Source: Micromonospora vinacea
GTDB lineage: Bacteria > Actinomycetota > Actinomycetes > Mycobacteriales > Micromonosporaceae
Direction of reading: 5' to 3'
DNA length: 64,000 nucleotides
NCBI RefSeq assembly: GCF_015751785.1
Contig: NZ_JADOTY010000001.1
Coordinates: 3,348,001 to 3,412,000 of the forward strand
Positions 52,186-61,918 of this stretch are shown here, in pieces (position 1 is the first letter of the stretch; each line of letters begins with the position of its first letter). The notes beneath the pieces are model-generated. The model was not told the DNA's origin and ran no database searches. It saw only the letters and a program-made list of their open reading frames with translations. Made by a program: the position numbers and the translations under genes.

Positions 52186-53259
52186 GTGCCTGACGTGGAC
52201 GGACGACGGAGTTTTCCGGAAGATCAGGAGTCGCGCTGGTACCCCGACGAGCGGGGTCGCGGTTACGGCGAGTCGGAGTGGCGCGGCGCGGGCGAATCGC
52301 GGTACCGGGACAGCGAGATCCCCGAGCAGCGTGGCGCGGAAGACGGCCGCTCCGTCGAGGACACCGGCGTCGGCCGCCGCCGCGAGCCGGACTCGGGACG
52401 CTTCGGCGCCGTCGACGCGGGCCGGTTCGGTACGCCGGAGTCGGACTCGGGTCGCCTGAGCGCCGTCGACGCGGGTCGGTTCGGTGCGTCGGAGCCGGAC
52501 TCGGGTCGCTTCGGCGCCCTGGACGATCAGACCGGCCGGTTCGGGGCGAGTGAGGCAGATTCGGGGCGTTTCGGCGCGGTCGACCCGTTGGGTGCCGCGC
52601 GACCGGAGGTGGACGGTTACCGGGCCACCCGGTCGCGGCGGGCGGACCGGGACCCCTCGGAGACCTCCGGTGAGCTGCCCGGACGCCGAGCCGCCCGCGA
52701 AGCGACGGCAGCGGGATCTCCGGTGAGCAGCGCGGTGCCGGAGACGTCCCGCGACAGCACATCGACAGCGCCGGCCAGCGTGCTCGCCGATCAGGCCCGT
52801 CCCGCTCCGCTCGCCGGGTACCCGATCATCGAGCCGACCCGGGGCGGCGGCGACACACCGCATCCGCTGGAGATGCCGACCGGCCCGATGCCGGGGATCG
52901 GTCCTCGACCTGACCTGCCCGCAGCCGAGCCGCCGGTGTACCCGCCGGCCGCCGACGGCGTCTATCGGACCCGTCGACCGGTGCTGGCCGTACTCTTCGC
53001 TCTGCTGGTGTTGATCTTCGAGGTCCCCGCGCTGCGGGTGTTGCTGGCAGGCGTGACCGGCGACCCGGTGGACGCCGGGAACGTGGTGGTGGGTATCGCC
53101 CTGGTCGCCGGACTGCCGATCTTCGCGACTGGGCTGTACGGGCTACGAACCGGAGGTCTGGCGCTCGCCGACAACGGCCGGGGCTGGCTGCGCCCACCGA
53201 CGGCCTACCTGACCGTCGGCCTGGTGCTCTTCGTCGCCGCCGCGCTCGCCGCCGGCTGA
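52186..53259 (+). CDS. Repeat-containing membrane protein of unknown function
   Basis: A 357-residue protein. Residues about 1-180 are charged and disordered, with six or so copies of a motif like [16 protein letters not shown] in tandem. Three hydrophobic segments lie near the C-terminus: [40 protein letters not shown] and [19 protein letters not shown] do not recognise the family. Starts GTG at 52186 or 52195 are equally poor in ribosome binding sites. A perfect hairpin follows the stop. Confidence 0.7.
   Translation: MPDVDGRRSFPEDQESRWYPDERGRGYGESEWRGAGESRYRDSEIPEQRGAEDGRSVEDTGVGRRREPDSGRFGAVDAGRFGTPESDSGRLSAVDAGRFGASEPDSGRFGALDDQTGRFGASEADSGRFGAVDPLGAARPEVDGYRATRSRRADRDPSETSGELPGRRAAREATAAGSPVSSAVPETSRDSTSTAPASVLADQARPAPLAGYPIIEPTRGGGDTPHPLEMPTGPMPGIGPRPDLPAAEPPVYPPAADGVYRTRRPVLAVLFALLVLIFEVPALRVLLAGVTGDPVDAGNVVVGIALVAGLPIFATGLYGLRTGGLALADNGRGWLRPPTAYLTVGLVLFVAAALAAG
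52388..52588 (+). repeat. Imperfect tandem repeat in coding sequence
   Basis: About six imperfect copies of a ~33-base unit built on GACTCGGGTCGCTTCGGCGC encode DSGRFGAxD/AGRFGxxE blocks. Frame is kept throughout, so copy number can change without breaking the gene. Confidence 0.8.
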
Positions 53260-53312
53260 CCCGCGAGCACCCGCCGCTGCCCGACCCGCGCTGATGATTC
53301 GGACAACAACCA

Positions 53313-53352
53313 GGAAATGGTGGCCTCCGGCGACGCGGAGGCCACCATTTCC
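53313..53352. terminator. Perfect 17-bp terminator hairpin
   Basis: Arms 53313-53329 and 53336-53352 are exact complements (GGAAATGGTGGCCTCCG and reverse) with a 6-base loop, GCGACG. It lies 53 bases after the membrane-protein stop and about 300 before rpsB, so it insulates the ribosomal operon. Confidence 0.88.
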
Positions 53353-53607
53353 ATGAAGTAGCGCGATCTTGCCAAGCAACTCGCGCCGGGAGCCGGAAGC
53401 GACGGGGCTGGGAGCGGCGGAGCGGCGGAGCAGCACGCCACGCGCACCCCGGGGCGGCTGAACAGGTGAGGGGCGTACACTGGCCAACTGGCGACCGCCT
53501 CGTGCGGTCGACCTCGCGCGCCCTCTTCACGAATCGTCGTGGAGCGACGGCCTCCCTGGTCCCGATCTTGATCGGGTCCACCATGGGTCGGCGACCAGGC
53601 GCCAGGA

Positions 53608-53628
53608 CGCCCGGCCACCGGCCGGGCG
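53608..53628 (+). promoter_or_regulatory. Stem-loop in the rpsB leader
   Basis: CGCCCGGCC-acc-GGCCGGGCG forms a perfect 9-bp stem 33 bases before the rpsB ATG. S2 is known to repress its own mRNA in other bacteria through its leader, so this stem is a candidate site; that is inference. Confidence 0.4.
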
Positions 53629-53661
53629 TGACAACCAGGGACCTTGAGGAGTACCCCAACC

Positions 53662-54564
53662 ATGGCCGTCGTGACCATGCGTCAGCTGCTGGAGAGCGGT
53701 GTCCACTTCGGGCACCAGACCCGGCGCTGGAACCCGAAGATGAAGCGCTTCATCATGACCGAGCGCAACGGCATCTACATCATCGACCTGCGCCAGACCC
53801 TCGAGTACATCGAGAAGGCGTACGAGTTCGTGCGTGGGACCGTCGCCGAGGGTGGCAGCATCCTGTTCGTCGGCACCAAGAAGCAGGCCCAGGAGGCGAT
53901 TGCCGAGCAGGCGACCCGGGTCGGCCAGCCGTACGTCAACCACCGCTGGCTCGGTGGCATGCTGACCAACTTCCAGACCGTGTACAAGCGGCTCCAGCGG
54001 ATGAAGGAGCTGGAGGGTCTGGGTGACCTGAGCGGCACCGCCGCCGGTTACACCAAGAAGGAGACCCTGCAGCTCTCCCGCGAGAAGATCAAGCTGACCC
54101 GCACCCTCGGTGGCCTGCGGGACATGCAGAAGCTTCCCGCCGCGGTCTGGATCGTCGACACCAAGAAGGAGCACATCGCCGTCGACGAGGCCCGCAAGCT
54201 GGGCATCCCGGTGATCGCGGTGCTGGACACCAACTGCGACCCGGACGAGGTCGACTTCCCGATCCCGGGTAACGACGACGCGATCCGCTCGGCCGAGCTG
54301 CTGACCAAGGTCGTCGCCGCCGCCGTCGCGGATGGTCTGATCGCGCGTTCCGGCCGCCGCCGGGGCAACGACGAGAAGCCCGAGGGTGTCGCCAGCGACG
54401 AGCCGCTGACCGAGTGGGAGCGCGAGCTGCTCGAGCCGAAGAAGGCCGACGAGTCGGCCGCCCCGGCCGAGCAGCCCGCCGCTGCCGCCGCCGAGCAGCC
54501 CGCCACCCCGGAGCAGCCGGCGCAGGCCGCCACCGAGCAGCCGGCAGCCGCCACCGCGGAGTGA
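53662..54564 (+). CDS. rpsB: 30S ribosomal protein S2
   Basis: A 300-residue S2. Signature [20 protein letters not shown] near the start and [20 protein letters not shown] (second S2 signature) near residue 190. The last ~50 residues are an Ala/Pro/Glu/Gln tail ([19 protein letters not shown]) beyond the usual end, as in rpsP here. ATG at 53662 has GAGGAG upstream. Heads rpsB-tsf-pyrH-frr. Confidence 0.97.
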   Translation: MAVVTMRQLLESGVHFGHQTRRWNPKMKRFIMTERNGIYIIDLRQTLEYIEKAYEFVRGTVAEGGSILFVGTKKQAQEAIAEQATRVGQPYVNHRWLGGMLTNFQTVYKRLQRMKELEGLGDLSGTAAGYTKKETLQLSREKIKLTRTLGGLRDMQKLPAAVWIVDTKKEHIAVDEARKLGIPVIAVLDTNCDPDEVDFPIPGNDDAIRSAELLTKVVAAAVADGLIARSGRRRGNDEKPEGVASDEPLTEWERELLEPKKADESAAPAEQPAAAAAEQPATPEQPAQAATEQPAAATAE

Positions 54565-54568
54565 TCGC

Positions 54569-54617
54569 ACCGTCGCTGCCCCGCCGTCCGTTTTCGCGAA
54601 CGGCGGGCAGCGACGGT
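54569..54617 (+). terminator. Hairpin between rpsB and tsf
   Basis: ACCGTCGCTGCCC(C)GCCGT pairs with ACGGCGGGCAGCGACGGT with one bulged base, 18 bp in all, just after rpsB. It probably attenuates transcription so that tsf is made at a lower level than S2. Confidence 0.75.
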
Positions 54618-54698
54618 ACGCCGGGCACGATCCGCCCGGATCCGGGTAACCGGCATCTCTGACCATCCACACGCCGTCTCAACACCGAAGAGAGAGCC

Positions 54699-55526
54699 AT
54701 GTCCCAAATCACCGCCGCGGACGTCAAGAAGCTCCGCGACCTCACCGGCGCCGGCATGATGGACAGCAAGAAGGCGCTGACCGAGGCCGAGGGCGACTTC
54801 GACAAGGCCGTCGAGATCCTGCGCGTCAAGGGCGCCAAGGATGTTGGCAAGCGGGCCGGCCGTACGGCCGCGAACGGCCTGGTCGCCCACTCCGGCAAGG
54901 CGCTGCTCGAGCTCAACTGCGAGACCGACTTCGTCGCCAAGACCGAGTCGTTCATCGCGCTGGGCCAGCAGTTGGTCGAGCACGGTGAGCGCGCCGGCGT
55001 GAACTCCGCCGAGGAACTGCTCGCCTCCGAGCTCGACGGCAAGGTCGTCGCGGACCTGATCCAGGAGCAGTCCGCCAAGATCGGCGAGAAGCTGGTGCTC
55101 AACCGGTTCGCCCGGGTCGAGGGCACCACCGCCGTCTACCTGCACCGCAAGGCCCAGGACCTGCCGCCGGCGGTTGGCGTGCTGGTGTCGTACACCGGCA
55201 AGACCGACGAGGCTGGCGACGCCGACGCCCGTGGTGTGGCCATGCAGATCGCCGCGATGCGGCCGAAGTACCTCACCCGGGACGAGGTTCCGGCTGAGGT
55301 CGTCGAGTCCGAGCGGCGCATCGCCGAGCAGACCGCCCGCGAGGAGAACAAGCCCGAGGCGGCCCTGCCGAAGATCATCGAGGGTCGGGTGAACTCCTTC
55401 TTCAAGGACTTCGTCCTGATCGAGCAGTCGTCCGTCTCTGACAACAAGAAGTCGGTGAAGCAGCTGCTGGCCGAGGCCGGCATCGAGGTCACCCGCTTCG
55501 TGCGGTTCGAGGTCGGCCAGGCCTGA
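54699..55526 (+). CDS. tsf: Translation elongation factor Ts
   Basis: A 275-residue nucleotide-exchange factor for EF-Tu. Signatures are [20 protein letters not shown] near the start and [15 protein letters not shown] in the core. The length is that of the actinobacterial form. GAGAGAG lies nine bases before the ATG. It follows rpsB after a hairpin, in the usual order. Confidence 0.97.
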   Translation: MSQITAADVKKLRDLTGAGMMDSKKALTEAEGDFDKAVEILRVKGAKDVGKRAGRTAANGLVAHSGKALLELNCETDFVAKTESFIALGQQLVEHGERAGVNSAEELLASELDGKVVADLIQEQSAKIGEKLVLNRFARVEGTTAVYLHRKAQDLPPAVGVLVSYTGKTDEAGDADARGVAMQIAAMRPKYLTRDEVPAEVVESERRIAEQTAREENKPEAALPKIIEGRVNSFFKDFVLIEQSSVSDNKKSVKQLLAEAGIEVTRFVRFEVGQA

Positions 55527-55570
55527 GCCGCCACCGGGCGCCGCTGGCGCCCGTGGGCAGGAGACATCAA

Positions 55571-55614
55571 CGAGGAGGCCGCCGGTGTACGTGACAGGCA
55601 CCGCGGCCTCCTCG
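55571..55614 (+). terminator. Terminator-like hairpin after tsf
   Basis: CGAGGAGGCCGC (55571-55582) is the exact complement of GCGGCCTCCTCG (55603-55614); the loop pairs further (GGTG/CACC). A smaller hairpin CGGGCGCC-gct-GGCGCCCG lies at 55535-55553. They may separate tsf from pyrH. Confidence 0.75.
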
Positions 55615-55687
55615 TCACATAGGGTCGGCAGCGGCAGGTTCGCGGTACGCGCCGCACGGGGCGTGCGCGTGGGGAAGGGCGGGGCGG

Positions 55688-56455
55688 ATGACGCAGGTTG
55701 TGAGTGACCGGACGCTGGAGCTGGACGATCCGACGGCACCGCCGCCGGGGCGTGCCCGCCGGGTGGTGCTGAAGCTCTCCGGTGAGGTCTTCGGTGGCGG
55801 CGCGATCGGCGTCGACCCGGACGTCGTCCAGGCCATCGCCCGGCAGATCGCCACAGTGGTCCGCCGCGGTGTGCAGGTCTCCGTGGTGGTCGGCGGCGGC
55901 AACTTCTTCCGCGGGGCGGAGCTGCAGAAGCGTGGGATGGACCGGGCCCGCGCCGACTACATGGGCATGCTCGGCACCGTGATGAACTGCCTCGCGCTCC
56001 AGGACTTCCTGGAGAAGGAGGGCATCGAGACCCGGGTGCAGAGCGCCATCACCATGGCCCAGGTCGCCGAGCCGTACATTCCGCTGCGGGCCATCCGGCA
56101 CCTGGAGAAGGGCCGCGTGGTCATCTTCGGCGCCGGCGCCGGAATGCCGTACTTCTCCACGGACACGGTGGCCGCCCAGCGGGCGCTGGAGATCCGGGCC
56201 GACGTGGTGCTGATGAGCAAGAACGGCGTGGACGGCGTCTACACCGCCGACCCCCGGATCGACCCCACCGCCAGCAAGCTCGACTCGATCACCTTCTCCG
56301 AGGTGCTGCGCCGCAACCTGCGGGTGGCGGATGCGGCGGCGTTCAGCCTCTGCATGGAGAACGGCCTGCCGATGCTGGTCTTCGGCGCGCAGGGTGACGA
56401 CACCATCATCCGCGCGGTGGGTGGCGACAAGATCGGCACCCTGATCACCGCCTGA
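55688..56455 (+). CDS. pyrH: UMP kinase
   Basis: A 255-residue amino-acid-kinase-fold enzyme converting UMP to UDP. Motifs are [53 protein letters not shown] and [15 protein letters not shown]. An N-terminal ~25-residue extension before the core is poorly conserved, so a later start near the RVVLKLS block is possible. Third gene of the rpsB operon order. Confidence 0.96.
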   Translation: MTQVVSDRTLELDDPTAPPPGRARRVVLKLSGEVFGGGAIGVDPDVVQAIARQIATVVRRGVQVSVVVGGGNFFRGAELQKRGMDRARADYMGMLGTVMNCLALQDFLEKEGIETRVQSAITMAQVAEPYIPLRAIRHLEKGRVVIFGAGAGMPYFSTDTVAAQRALEIRADVVLMSKNGVDGVYTADPRIDPTASKLDSITFSEVLRRNLRVADAAAFSLCMENGLPMLVFGAQGDDTIIRAVGGDKIGTLITA

Positions 56456-56541
56456 GTCGCGCCGACGGCGACGACAGCAGCAGCGGGTCTGACGACTTTC
56501 AGCAGAGCCCACGACGAGCACAGAAGGAGGCGAGGAGACCG

Positions 56542-57099
56542 GTGATCGACGACACCCTCCTCGAGGCCGAGGAGAAGATGGAGCGTGCGGTTGAGCACGC
56601 CAAGGAGGAGTTCGGCGCCATCCGTACCGGTCGCGCCAACGCCGCCATGTTCTCCAAGGTCATCATCGACTACTACGGCACGCCCACGCCGCTGACGCAG
56701 ATGGCGTCCATCGCGGTCCCCGAGCCGCGGATGGCCATCATCAAGCCGTACGACAACTCGCAGATCAACGCCATGGAGAAGGCGATCCGCGACTCGGACC
56801 TCGGGGTGAACCCGAACAACGAGGGCAACCAGCTGCGCATCCTGCTCCCGCAGATGACCGAGGAACGCCGCCGCGACATGATCAAGGTGGCTCGGCACAA
56901 GGGCGAGGAGGCCAAGGTGGCGATCCGCAACGTCCGCCGCCGTGGCAAGGAGGAGCTGGACCGCATCGTCAAGGACGGCGAGGCCGGCGAGGACGACGGT
57001 CGCCGCGCCGAGAAGGAACTCGACGACCTGACCCAGCGGTACGTGGCCAGCATCGACGACCTGGTGAAGCACAAGGAAACCGAGCTGCTCGAGGTGTGA
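56542..57099 (+). CDS. frr: Ribosome recycling factor
   Basis: A 185-residue factor that splits post-termination ribosomes with EF-G. Signatures are [39 protein letters not shown] and the C-terminal helical block [19 protein letters not shown]. Length is exact for the family. Starts at GTG with AAGGAGG 13 bases before it. Followed by a perfect palindrome that ends the operon. Confidence 0.97.
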   Translation: MIDDTLLEAEEKMERAVEHAKEEFGAIRTGRANAAMFSKVIIDYYGTPTPLTQMASIAVPEPRMAIIKPYDNSQINAMEKAIRDSDLGVNPNNEGNQLRILLPQMTEERRRDMIKVARHKGEEAKVAIRNVRRRGKEELDRIVKDGEAGEDDGRRAEKELDDLTQRYVASIDDLVKHKETELLEV

Positions 57100-57128
57100 C
57101 CGCCCCCGGCTGGGCGGCTGAGCTGCGC

Positions 57129-57162
57129 CGAGGCCCGTTCCCGACGTCGGGAACGGGCCTCG
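57129..57162. terminator. Perfect 34-bp palindrome ending the frr operon
   Basis: The 17-base half CGAGGCCCGTTCCCGAC is followed directly by its exact complement, and GTT follows. It lies between frr and a convergent leftward gene, so it can end both transcripts. In RNA the centre would open to a short loop. Confidence 0.88.
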
Positions 57163-57171
57163 TTGGGTAGG

Positions 57172-57615
57172 TCAGCAGGGAATCCAGACGGTCCTGGTGC
57201 TCTCGGCGAACTGCTCGCCGGTGGCCGAGTCGCGCAGCGAGAAGTGTGCGGTGGCCCGGCCGGGGTGCAGCGCCGGGGCGATCCGGGCGAACGCCATCCC
57301 GAGTTCGACGGTGCCGCCGTCGCAGAGGATCTCGCCGGCGCCGTGTCCGCCGGTGGCCCAGAGGGTCGGCAGGCCGTCCTGCACCAGCGAGGCCGACATG
57401 AGGACGATGCCGGCCGGGCAGTGCCGGGCGGTGGCGGTGACCCCCGCCGCCGGGTACGTCACTCCCGGCTCGCCGACGGGCGGCTCGAAGGGGAACAGTT
57501 CGCTGGTGTGGCGGTCGATGGTGATCCTGGTCCGTGCCGTGGTGGCGGCGGCCGGTGACCCTGCTCCCAGGACCATGGCGGCCACCGTCAGCACCGCGAG
57601 ACCGAAGTTGTACAT
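57172..57615 (-). CDS. Small secreted protein of unknown function
   Basis: A 147-residue exported protein. The signal peptide is MYNFGLAVLTVAAMVLGAGS then PAAA. The mature part has three Cys (RHCPAG, ILCDGG and the C-terminal WIPC) and a beta-rich pattern (GVTATARHCPAG, TAHFSLRDSATGEQFAEST). I do not recognise the family. ATG at 57615 with AAGGG upstream starts the signal peptide; longer frames do not. Convergent with frr. Confidence 0.75.
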   Translation of the reverse strand: MYNFGLAVLTVAAMVLGAGSPAAATTARTRITIDRHTSELFPFEPPVGEPGVTYPAAGVTATARHCPAGIVLMSASLVQDGLPTLWATGGHGAGEILCDGGTVELGMAFARIAPALHPGRATAHFSLRDSATGEQFAESTRTVWIPC

Positions 57616-57996
57616 GTGAGTGCCCTTCCCCCGTTCCGACGCGCGGGCGGGTGCCAGCGCGGCACCAGCGGACCACGCGGGACGTGTTCGCTCAGTACTC
57701 GATCGCGCACCGGACGAGTCGGATCGACGGCTGCGGATCGGCTGCGGTCTGCCGTACCGGACGGGTGGGCGCCGCTGGCCGACGGCCTGGCGGCGAGGGT
57801 GACGTCCGTCGGCGTGCCTCGTCCGCCGTGCCGGTCCGGTGTGTGCAGTAGGCTCGGCAGGATTCCCGGCCACCGGGTGGTGAACACCGGGGATCGACCG
57901 ACCGTCGGGGCGGTCAATCGGAGGAACATCGCACGTGTAGGGGATGCTTGTGGTCTTGCGTCATGTGGTGGTTCTCGTGCCGCGTCGCGGTGCGTG
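57616..57996. other. Divergent region upstream of cdsA
   Basis: This 381-base gap separates the small secreted gene from cdsA. It must hold promoters for both but no clear boxes were found. GGAGGA near 57920 is followed by a GTG-TAG start-stop pair, which is not a gene. Nothing else is supported. Confidence 0.4.
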
Positions 57997-59376
57997 ATGT
58001 CCCACCCCGACCCCTACGGCAGCGAGCCTCGCGGCTGGGACCGGCCGGAGCGCCCGGTGGCGCTGCCCTGGCCGGAGCAGGAGCTGGAGGCCGGCCAGTG
58101 GATCCGGCGTCCGGCCGCTGGCCCTGAGCTGTACGCCGACCCGCACGCCCGGCCGTACGCCGACCCGCATTCCGCGGACCCGTTCGACGAGCGCGGCCGC
58201 CCGGTCCGTCCGGACGACCGCTTCGACGACCGGGACCGGCACGATCGTTTCGACGACCGGGACCGGCACGTGGACGACCGCAACCAGCCCGACCGGTACG
58301 ACGACCGGGGGCGCGGTGACCGGTACCCGGGTCGACCTCCCGCGGCTGGCGACGGGCCGCCCCGTTACGACGGCCCGGACCGTGGGCACTTCGTCGAGCC
58401 GGGCCCTCCCGCCCGCCTCGACGACCCGGGGTACCCGACCGAGCAGCTCGCGCCCGTGCGGGCCGAGGTGGTGCCGGACGAGGCTCCGACGACCGGTCGA
58501 CGGGCGAAGGGGCGCCGTCGGGCCAGCCTCGACCGACCGGCCACCCAGCAGGTGGGCACCGGGCGGGCGGGGCGCAACCTTCCCGCGGCGATCGGGGTCG
58601 GGCTCGGCCTCGGCGCGCTGATCGTGGTGCCGCTGCTGGTCTACCCGTTGGCGTTCCTGCCGGTGATCGCCGCAGCGGTCGCCATCGGCATCTGGGAGAT
58701 GGCCCGCGCGGTTCGACGCAGCGGCGCGCACCCGCCGCTGGTGCCGTTGATCGCCGGTGGCGTGTTGACGGTGGGTCTGGCCTGGTACGCCGGCCCGGAC
58801 GCGCTCAGCCTGGGGCTGCTGGTCACAGTGCTCGGCACCATGATCTGGCGGTTGGGTGACGGGCCGGCCGGCTTCCAGCGGGATATCACCGCGGCCACGC
58901 TGATCGCCGTCTACGTGCCGTTCCTCGCCGGTTTCGCGGCGTTGCTGGCGGCGGCCCCCGACGACGGCCACCTGCGCATCCTGGCCACGCTGATCGGGGT
59001 GGTCCTCTCCGACACCGGTGGGTACGCGGCCGGTGTCTCCTTCGGCCGTCACCCGATGGCCCCGTCGATTAGCCCGAAGAAGTCCTGGGAGGGCTTCGCC
59101 GGCTCGGTCACCGCGGCGGCCCTGGGCAGCGCGGTGCTGCTGTGGCTGATGTTCGAGGTGGCCCCCTGGTGGGGCGCGCTGTTCGGGGTGGCCGTCTCCT
59201 GCGCGGCGGTCCTCGGCGACCTGGCCGAGTCGATGATCAAGCGGGATCTCGGCGTGAAGGACATGAGCAACCTGCTGCCCGGCCACGGCGGTCTGATGGA
59301 CCGGCTCGACTCGATCCTGTTCGCGGTGCCGACGGCCTACCTGCTGCTGGCGGTCTTCGTACCGGTGGTGAGCTGA
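57997..59376 (+). CDS. cdsA: Phosphatidate cytidylyltransferase with long N-terminal tail
   Basis: A 459-residue membrane enzyme that makes CDP-diacylglycerol from phosphatidate and CTP. The catalytic part (from about residue 190) has eight or so membrane helices and the signature SPKKSWEGFAGS ... GDLAESMIKRDLGVKDMSNL followed by LPGHGGLMDRLDS. The first ~190 residues are a charged, disordered tail with DDRDRH repeats, not present in E. coli CdsA. No ribosome binding site is visible at the ATG; a GTG just before it is possible. Gene order frr-cdsA-rlmN is conserved. Confidence 0.93.
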   Translation: MSHPDPYGSEPRGWDRPERPVALPWPEQELEAGQWIRRPAAGPELYADPHARPYADPHSADPFDERGRPVRPDDRFDDRDRHDRFDDRDRHVDDRNQPDRYDDRGRGDRYPGRPPAAGDGPPRYDGPDRGHFVEPGPPARLDDPGYPTEQLAPVRAEVVPDEAPTTGRRAKGRRRASLDRPATQQVGTGRAGRNLPAAIGVGLGLGALIVVPLLVYPLAFLPVIAAAVAIGIWEMARAVRRSGAHPPLVPLIAGGVLTVGLAWYAGPDALSLGLLVTVLGTMIWRLGDGPAGFQRDITAATLIAVYVPFLAGFAALLAAAPDDGHLRILATLIGVVLSDTGGYAAGVSFGRHPMAPSISPKKSWEGFAGSVTAAALGSAVLLWLMFEVAPWWGALFGVAVSCAAVLGDLAESMIKRDLGVKDMSNLLPGHGGLMDRLDSILFAVPTAYLLLAVFVPVVS

Positions 59377-59480
59377 GGTATGAATCACGGCGACCTGGTC
59401 ATCCGGCTCCGGCGCTCGCGGCCCGTTCGACACCTCCGGACCGGCAGCCGCCGCCGACGGCGTGACACACTGGACCAGCC

Positions 59481-60638
59481 ATGACGAGCCTGCCCCTGAT
59501 CCCCGCCATCTCGGTCGCCCCCGCCGCGCGCCGGGCCTCCATGCCCCCTCAGCACCTCGCTGACCTGGACCTGGCCGGCCGCCAGGCGTTGGTCACCGGG
59601 CTGGGTGAGCCGGCCTTCCGCGCCAAGCAGATCTCCAACCACTACTTCGGGCGGTTGGTCCGCGACCCGCAGGAGATGACCGATCTGCCTGCGGCTACCC
59701 GGGAGCGGCTGGCCGACCAGTTGCTGCCGACGTTGCTCAACCCGGTGCGCGAGCTGGCCTGCGACGACGGTGCGACCCGCAAGGCGCTCTGGCGGCTGCA
59801 CGACGGTGCGCTGGTGGAGAGCGTGCTGATGGGCTACCCGGACCGGGTGACCGTCTGCATCTCCAGCCAGGCGGGCTGCGGCATGGCGTGTCCGTTCTGC
59901 GCGACCGGCCAGGCCGGGCTGACCCGCAACCTGTCGACGGCGGAGATCGTCGACCAGGCGGTGTACATGGCCGGGGTGGCTGCCTCCGGCGTGGTCGCGG
60001 GTTCCCCGCCGAGGCTGTCGCGCGTCGTCTTCATGGGCATGGGCGAGCCGCTGGCCAACTACAACCGGGTAATCGCGGCGATCCGTCGGCTGGTCAGCCC
60101 GGCTCCGGAGGGGCTCGGCCTGTCCCAGCGGCACATCACCGTTTCCACGGTCGGCCTGGTTCCGGCCATCCACCGACTGGCCAGCGAAGACCTCTCAGTG
60201 ACCCTTGCGCTGTCGTTGCACGCGCCCGATGATGATCTGCGCGACGAACTCGTGCCGGTAAACCAGCGCTGGAAGGTAGCCGAGGTGCTGGACGCAGCGT
60301 GGGACTACGCCGCCCGGACGGGCCGTCGCGTGTCGATCGAATACGCGATGATCAAGGACGTGAACGACCAGCCGTGGCGAGCCGACCTGCTCGGGCGGCT
60401 GCTGGCCGGCAAATTGGCCCACGTGAACCTCATTCCGCTCAATCCGACGCCGGGCAGTCGTTGGGACGCCAGCCCGAAGCCGGTCGAGCGGGAGTTCGTC
60501 CGGCGGTTGCGCGACGCCGGGGTGTCCACCACAGTTCGGGACACCCGGGGTCGCGAGATCGACGGCGCGTGTGGCCAACTCGCCGCCGCCGAGGACAACG
60601 ACACCAACACCGACCGCGCCGGAGAGGCACCGGCGTGA
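59481..60638 (+). CDS. rlmN: Dual-specificity RNA methyltransferase RlmN
   Basis: A 385-residue radical SAM enzyme that methylates C2 of A2503 in 23S rRNA and A37 in some tRNAs. The Fe-S cluster motif CxxxCxxC is CGMACPFC near residue 133. [12 protein letters not shown] and LSLHAPDD follow, and the essential C-terminal Cys is in the segment with [19 protein letters not shown] ~25-residue N-terminal extension precedes the conserved start region. Follows cdsA in the usual order. Confidence 0.96.
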   Translation: MTSLPLIPAISVAPAARRASMPPQHLADLDLAGRQALVTGLGEPAFRAKQISNHYFGRLVRDPQEMTDLPAATRERLADQLLPTLLNPVRELACDDGATRKALWRLHDGALVESVLMGYPDRVTVCISSQAGCGMACPFCATGQAGLTRNLSTAEIVDQAVYMAGVAASGVVAGSPPRLSRVVFMGMGEPLANYNRVIAAIRRLVSPAPEGLGLSQRHITVSTVGLVPAIHRLASEDLSVTLALSLHAPDDDLRDELVPVNQRWKVAEVLDAAWDYAARTGRRVSIEYAMIKDVNDQPWRADLLGRLLAGKLAHVNLIPLNPTPGSRWDASPKPVEREFVRRLRDAGVSTTVRDTRGREIDGACGQLAAAEDNDTNTDRAGEAPA

Positions 60639-60669
60639 CCGGGCGTGGCGAACGAGACCAGGAGACATA

Positions 60670-61833
60670 GTGGCGAGTCAGGGTCAGCGTTTCCGGCGCA
60701 AGGCGCTCCGCCGGGGATACAAGGTCGACGAGGTGGATGCCTTCCTCGACCGGGTCGAGTCGACGCTCGACGGCCGACAGGTCGGTGCCCCGGTGGCCTC
60801 CCAGGAGGTTCATGACGTCGTCTTCCGGGTCCGCTTCAACGGCTACGACGAGTGGCAGGTCGACCTTCACCTGGACCGGGTCGAGCGGCAGCTGGCCGAG
60901 CTGGAGGAGCGCAACAGCGCCGGGCGCGGTGGCGACCCCCGGATGGGTGACCGGATGGGCCCACCGGACCGCATGGGTCCGCCCATGCGTGACGACCGGG
61001 GCATGGTGCCGCAGCCGATGCCGCCCCGGGCGATGCCCGCGCAGGCCGGCCCGCCCTACGGTCGCTACGACGAGCCGACCGGTGCCTTCGCCGGTGGGTA
61101 CGACGCCCCCCGCGGTGGTGGTTACGACGCGCCACGTGGCCCGGCCGGCCCGCCGATGGGTCCCGGTGGCCCGATGGGCCCCGGCCCGATGGGTGGCCAG
61201 GGCATGCCGCAGCGCGGCCTGCCCGCCGGCCCCAGTGGGTACGGCCCCCCGGACGACCAGCGCTCACCCGGCGGGTACGGCCCGGATGATCAGCGCGGCG
61301 GGTACGGCCCCGACGACCAGCGCACCCCCGGCGGTTATCCGCCGCCGCCGGAGGAGCCGCGTTTCGACGGCTTCGAGGCCGGGCGGCACGGTCGCGCCGA
61401 CATGACCGCCGAGATCCGGATGCCGGAGCGGGACCTGCGCGACATGCGCCGTGGTCCGGCCGGTCCGCCTCCGCTGCCGCAGCAGGGCATGGGTGGTCCG
61501 CCGATGGCCGGCCCGCCCGCGGTCGCCGGCCCGCCGATGGGTGGTCCCCCGATGGGTGGCCCGCCGATGGCCGGTCCGCCCGGCAGCGACCTGTACCGGG
61601 TCGACCAGATCCGCCGCAGCTTCCAGGTGCGCCGGTTCGGCAGCGGGTACGACCCCGACCAGGTGGACCGCTTCTTCGACACCCTGCTCGGTGGCATGCA
61701 GCGCCGTAACCCGATGCCGGTCGACCCGAAGGACCTGGACACGCTCCGGTTCGGCCTGGTGCCGGGTGGCTACTTCGAGGCCGAGGTCGACGCCGCGCTC
61801 AAGGACGTGCAGGACATCCTCTTCGGGCGCTGA
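60670..61833 (+). CDS. DivIVA-domain repeat protein
   Basis: A 387-residue protein with repeated DivIVA-type motifs: FRRKALRRGYKVDEVDAFLD near 9, VRFNGYDEWQVDLHLDRVER near 53, and RFGSGYDPDQVDRFFDTLL near 325. A fourth, weaker one (GGYFEAEVDAALKDVQ) ends the protein. The middle ~240 residues are Gly/Pro/Met/Asp-rich low-complexity sequence. This matches, from memory, the actinobacterial DivIVA-domain repeat family; a role at poles or septa is inferred. GTG start follows GGAGA by seven bases. Confidence 0.83.
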   Translation: MASQGQRFRRKALRRGYKVDEVDAFLDRVESTLDGRQVGAPVASQEVHDVVFRVRFNGYDEWQVDLHLDRVERQLAELEERNSAGRGGDPRMGDRMGPPDRMGPPMRDDRGMVPQPMPPRAMPAQAGPPYGRYDEPTGAFAGGYDAPRGGGYDAPRGPAGPPMGPGGPMGPGPMGGQGMPQRGLPAGPSGYGPPDDQRSPGGYGPDDQRGGYGPDDQRTPGGYPPPPEEPRFDGFEAGRHGRADMTAEIRMPERDLRDMRRGPAGPPPLPQQGMGGPPMAGPPAVAGPPMGGPPMGGPPMAGPPGSDLYRVDQIRRSFQVRRFGSGYDPDQVDRFFDTLLGGMQRRNPMPVDPKDLDTLRFGLVPGGYFEAEVDAALKDVQDILFGR

Positions 61834-61850
61834 CCCCGACGCGTACGGAC

Positions 61851-61883
61851 GAGGGCCCGTCCCCCGGGTGGGGGCGGGCCCTC
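61851..61883. terminator. Bidirectional terminator-like hairpin
   Basis: GAGGGCCCG pairs with CGGGCCCTC and CCCCC with GGGGG inside, with one mismatch, in a 33-base span. It lies between two convergent genes and can serve both. Confidence 0.78.
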
Positions 61884-61918
61884 GGCGTTCTCGGCCGGTC
61901 GTCCGGCGGTGGGTCGGG

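Larger units (their letters stand above)
53260..53661. other. Structured leader region upstream of rpsB
   Basis: This 402-base gap holds the hairpin above, a possible -10 box (TACACT, 53476-53481) without a good -35, and further hairpins downstream: CGACCGC-ctcgt-GCGGTCG near 53493, CCCGATC-tt-GATCGGG near 53562 and a 9-bp stem at 53608-53628. The rpsB mRNA leader is thus long and structured. No gene seen. Confidence 0.6.
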
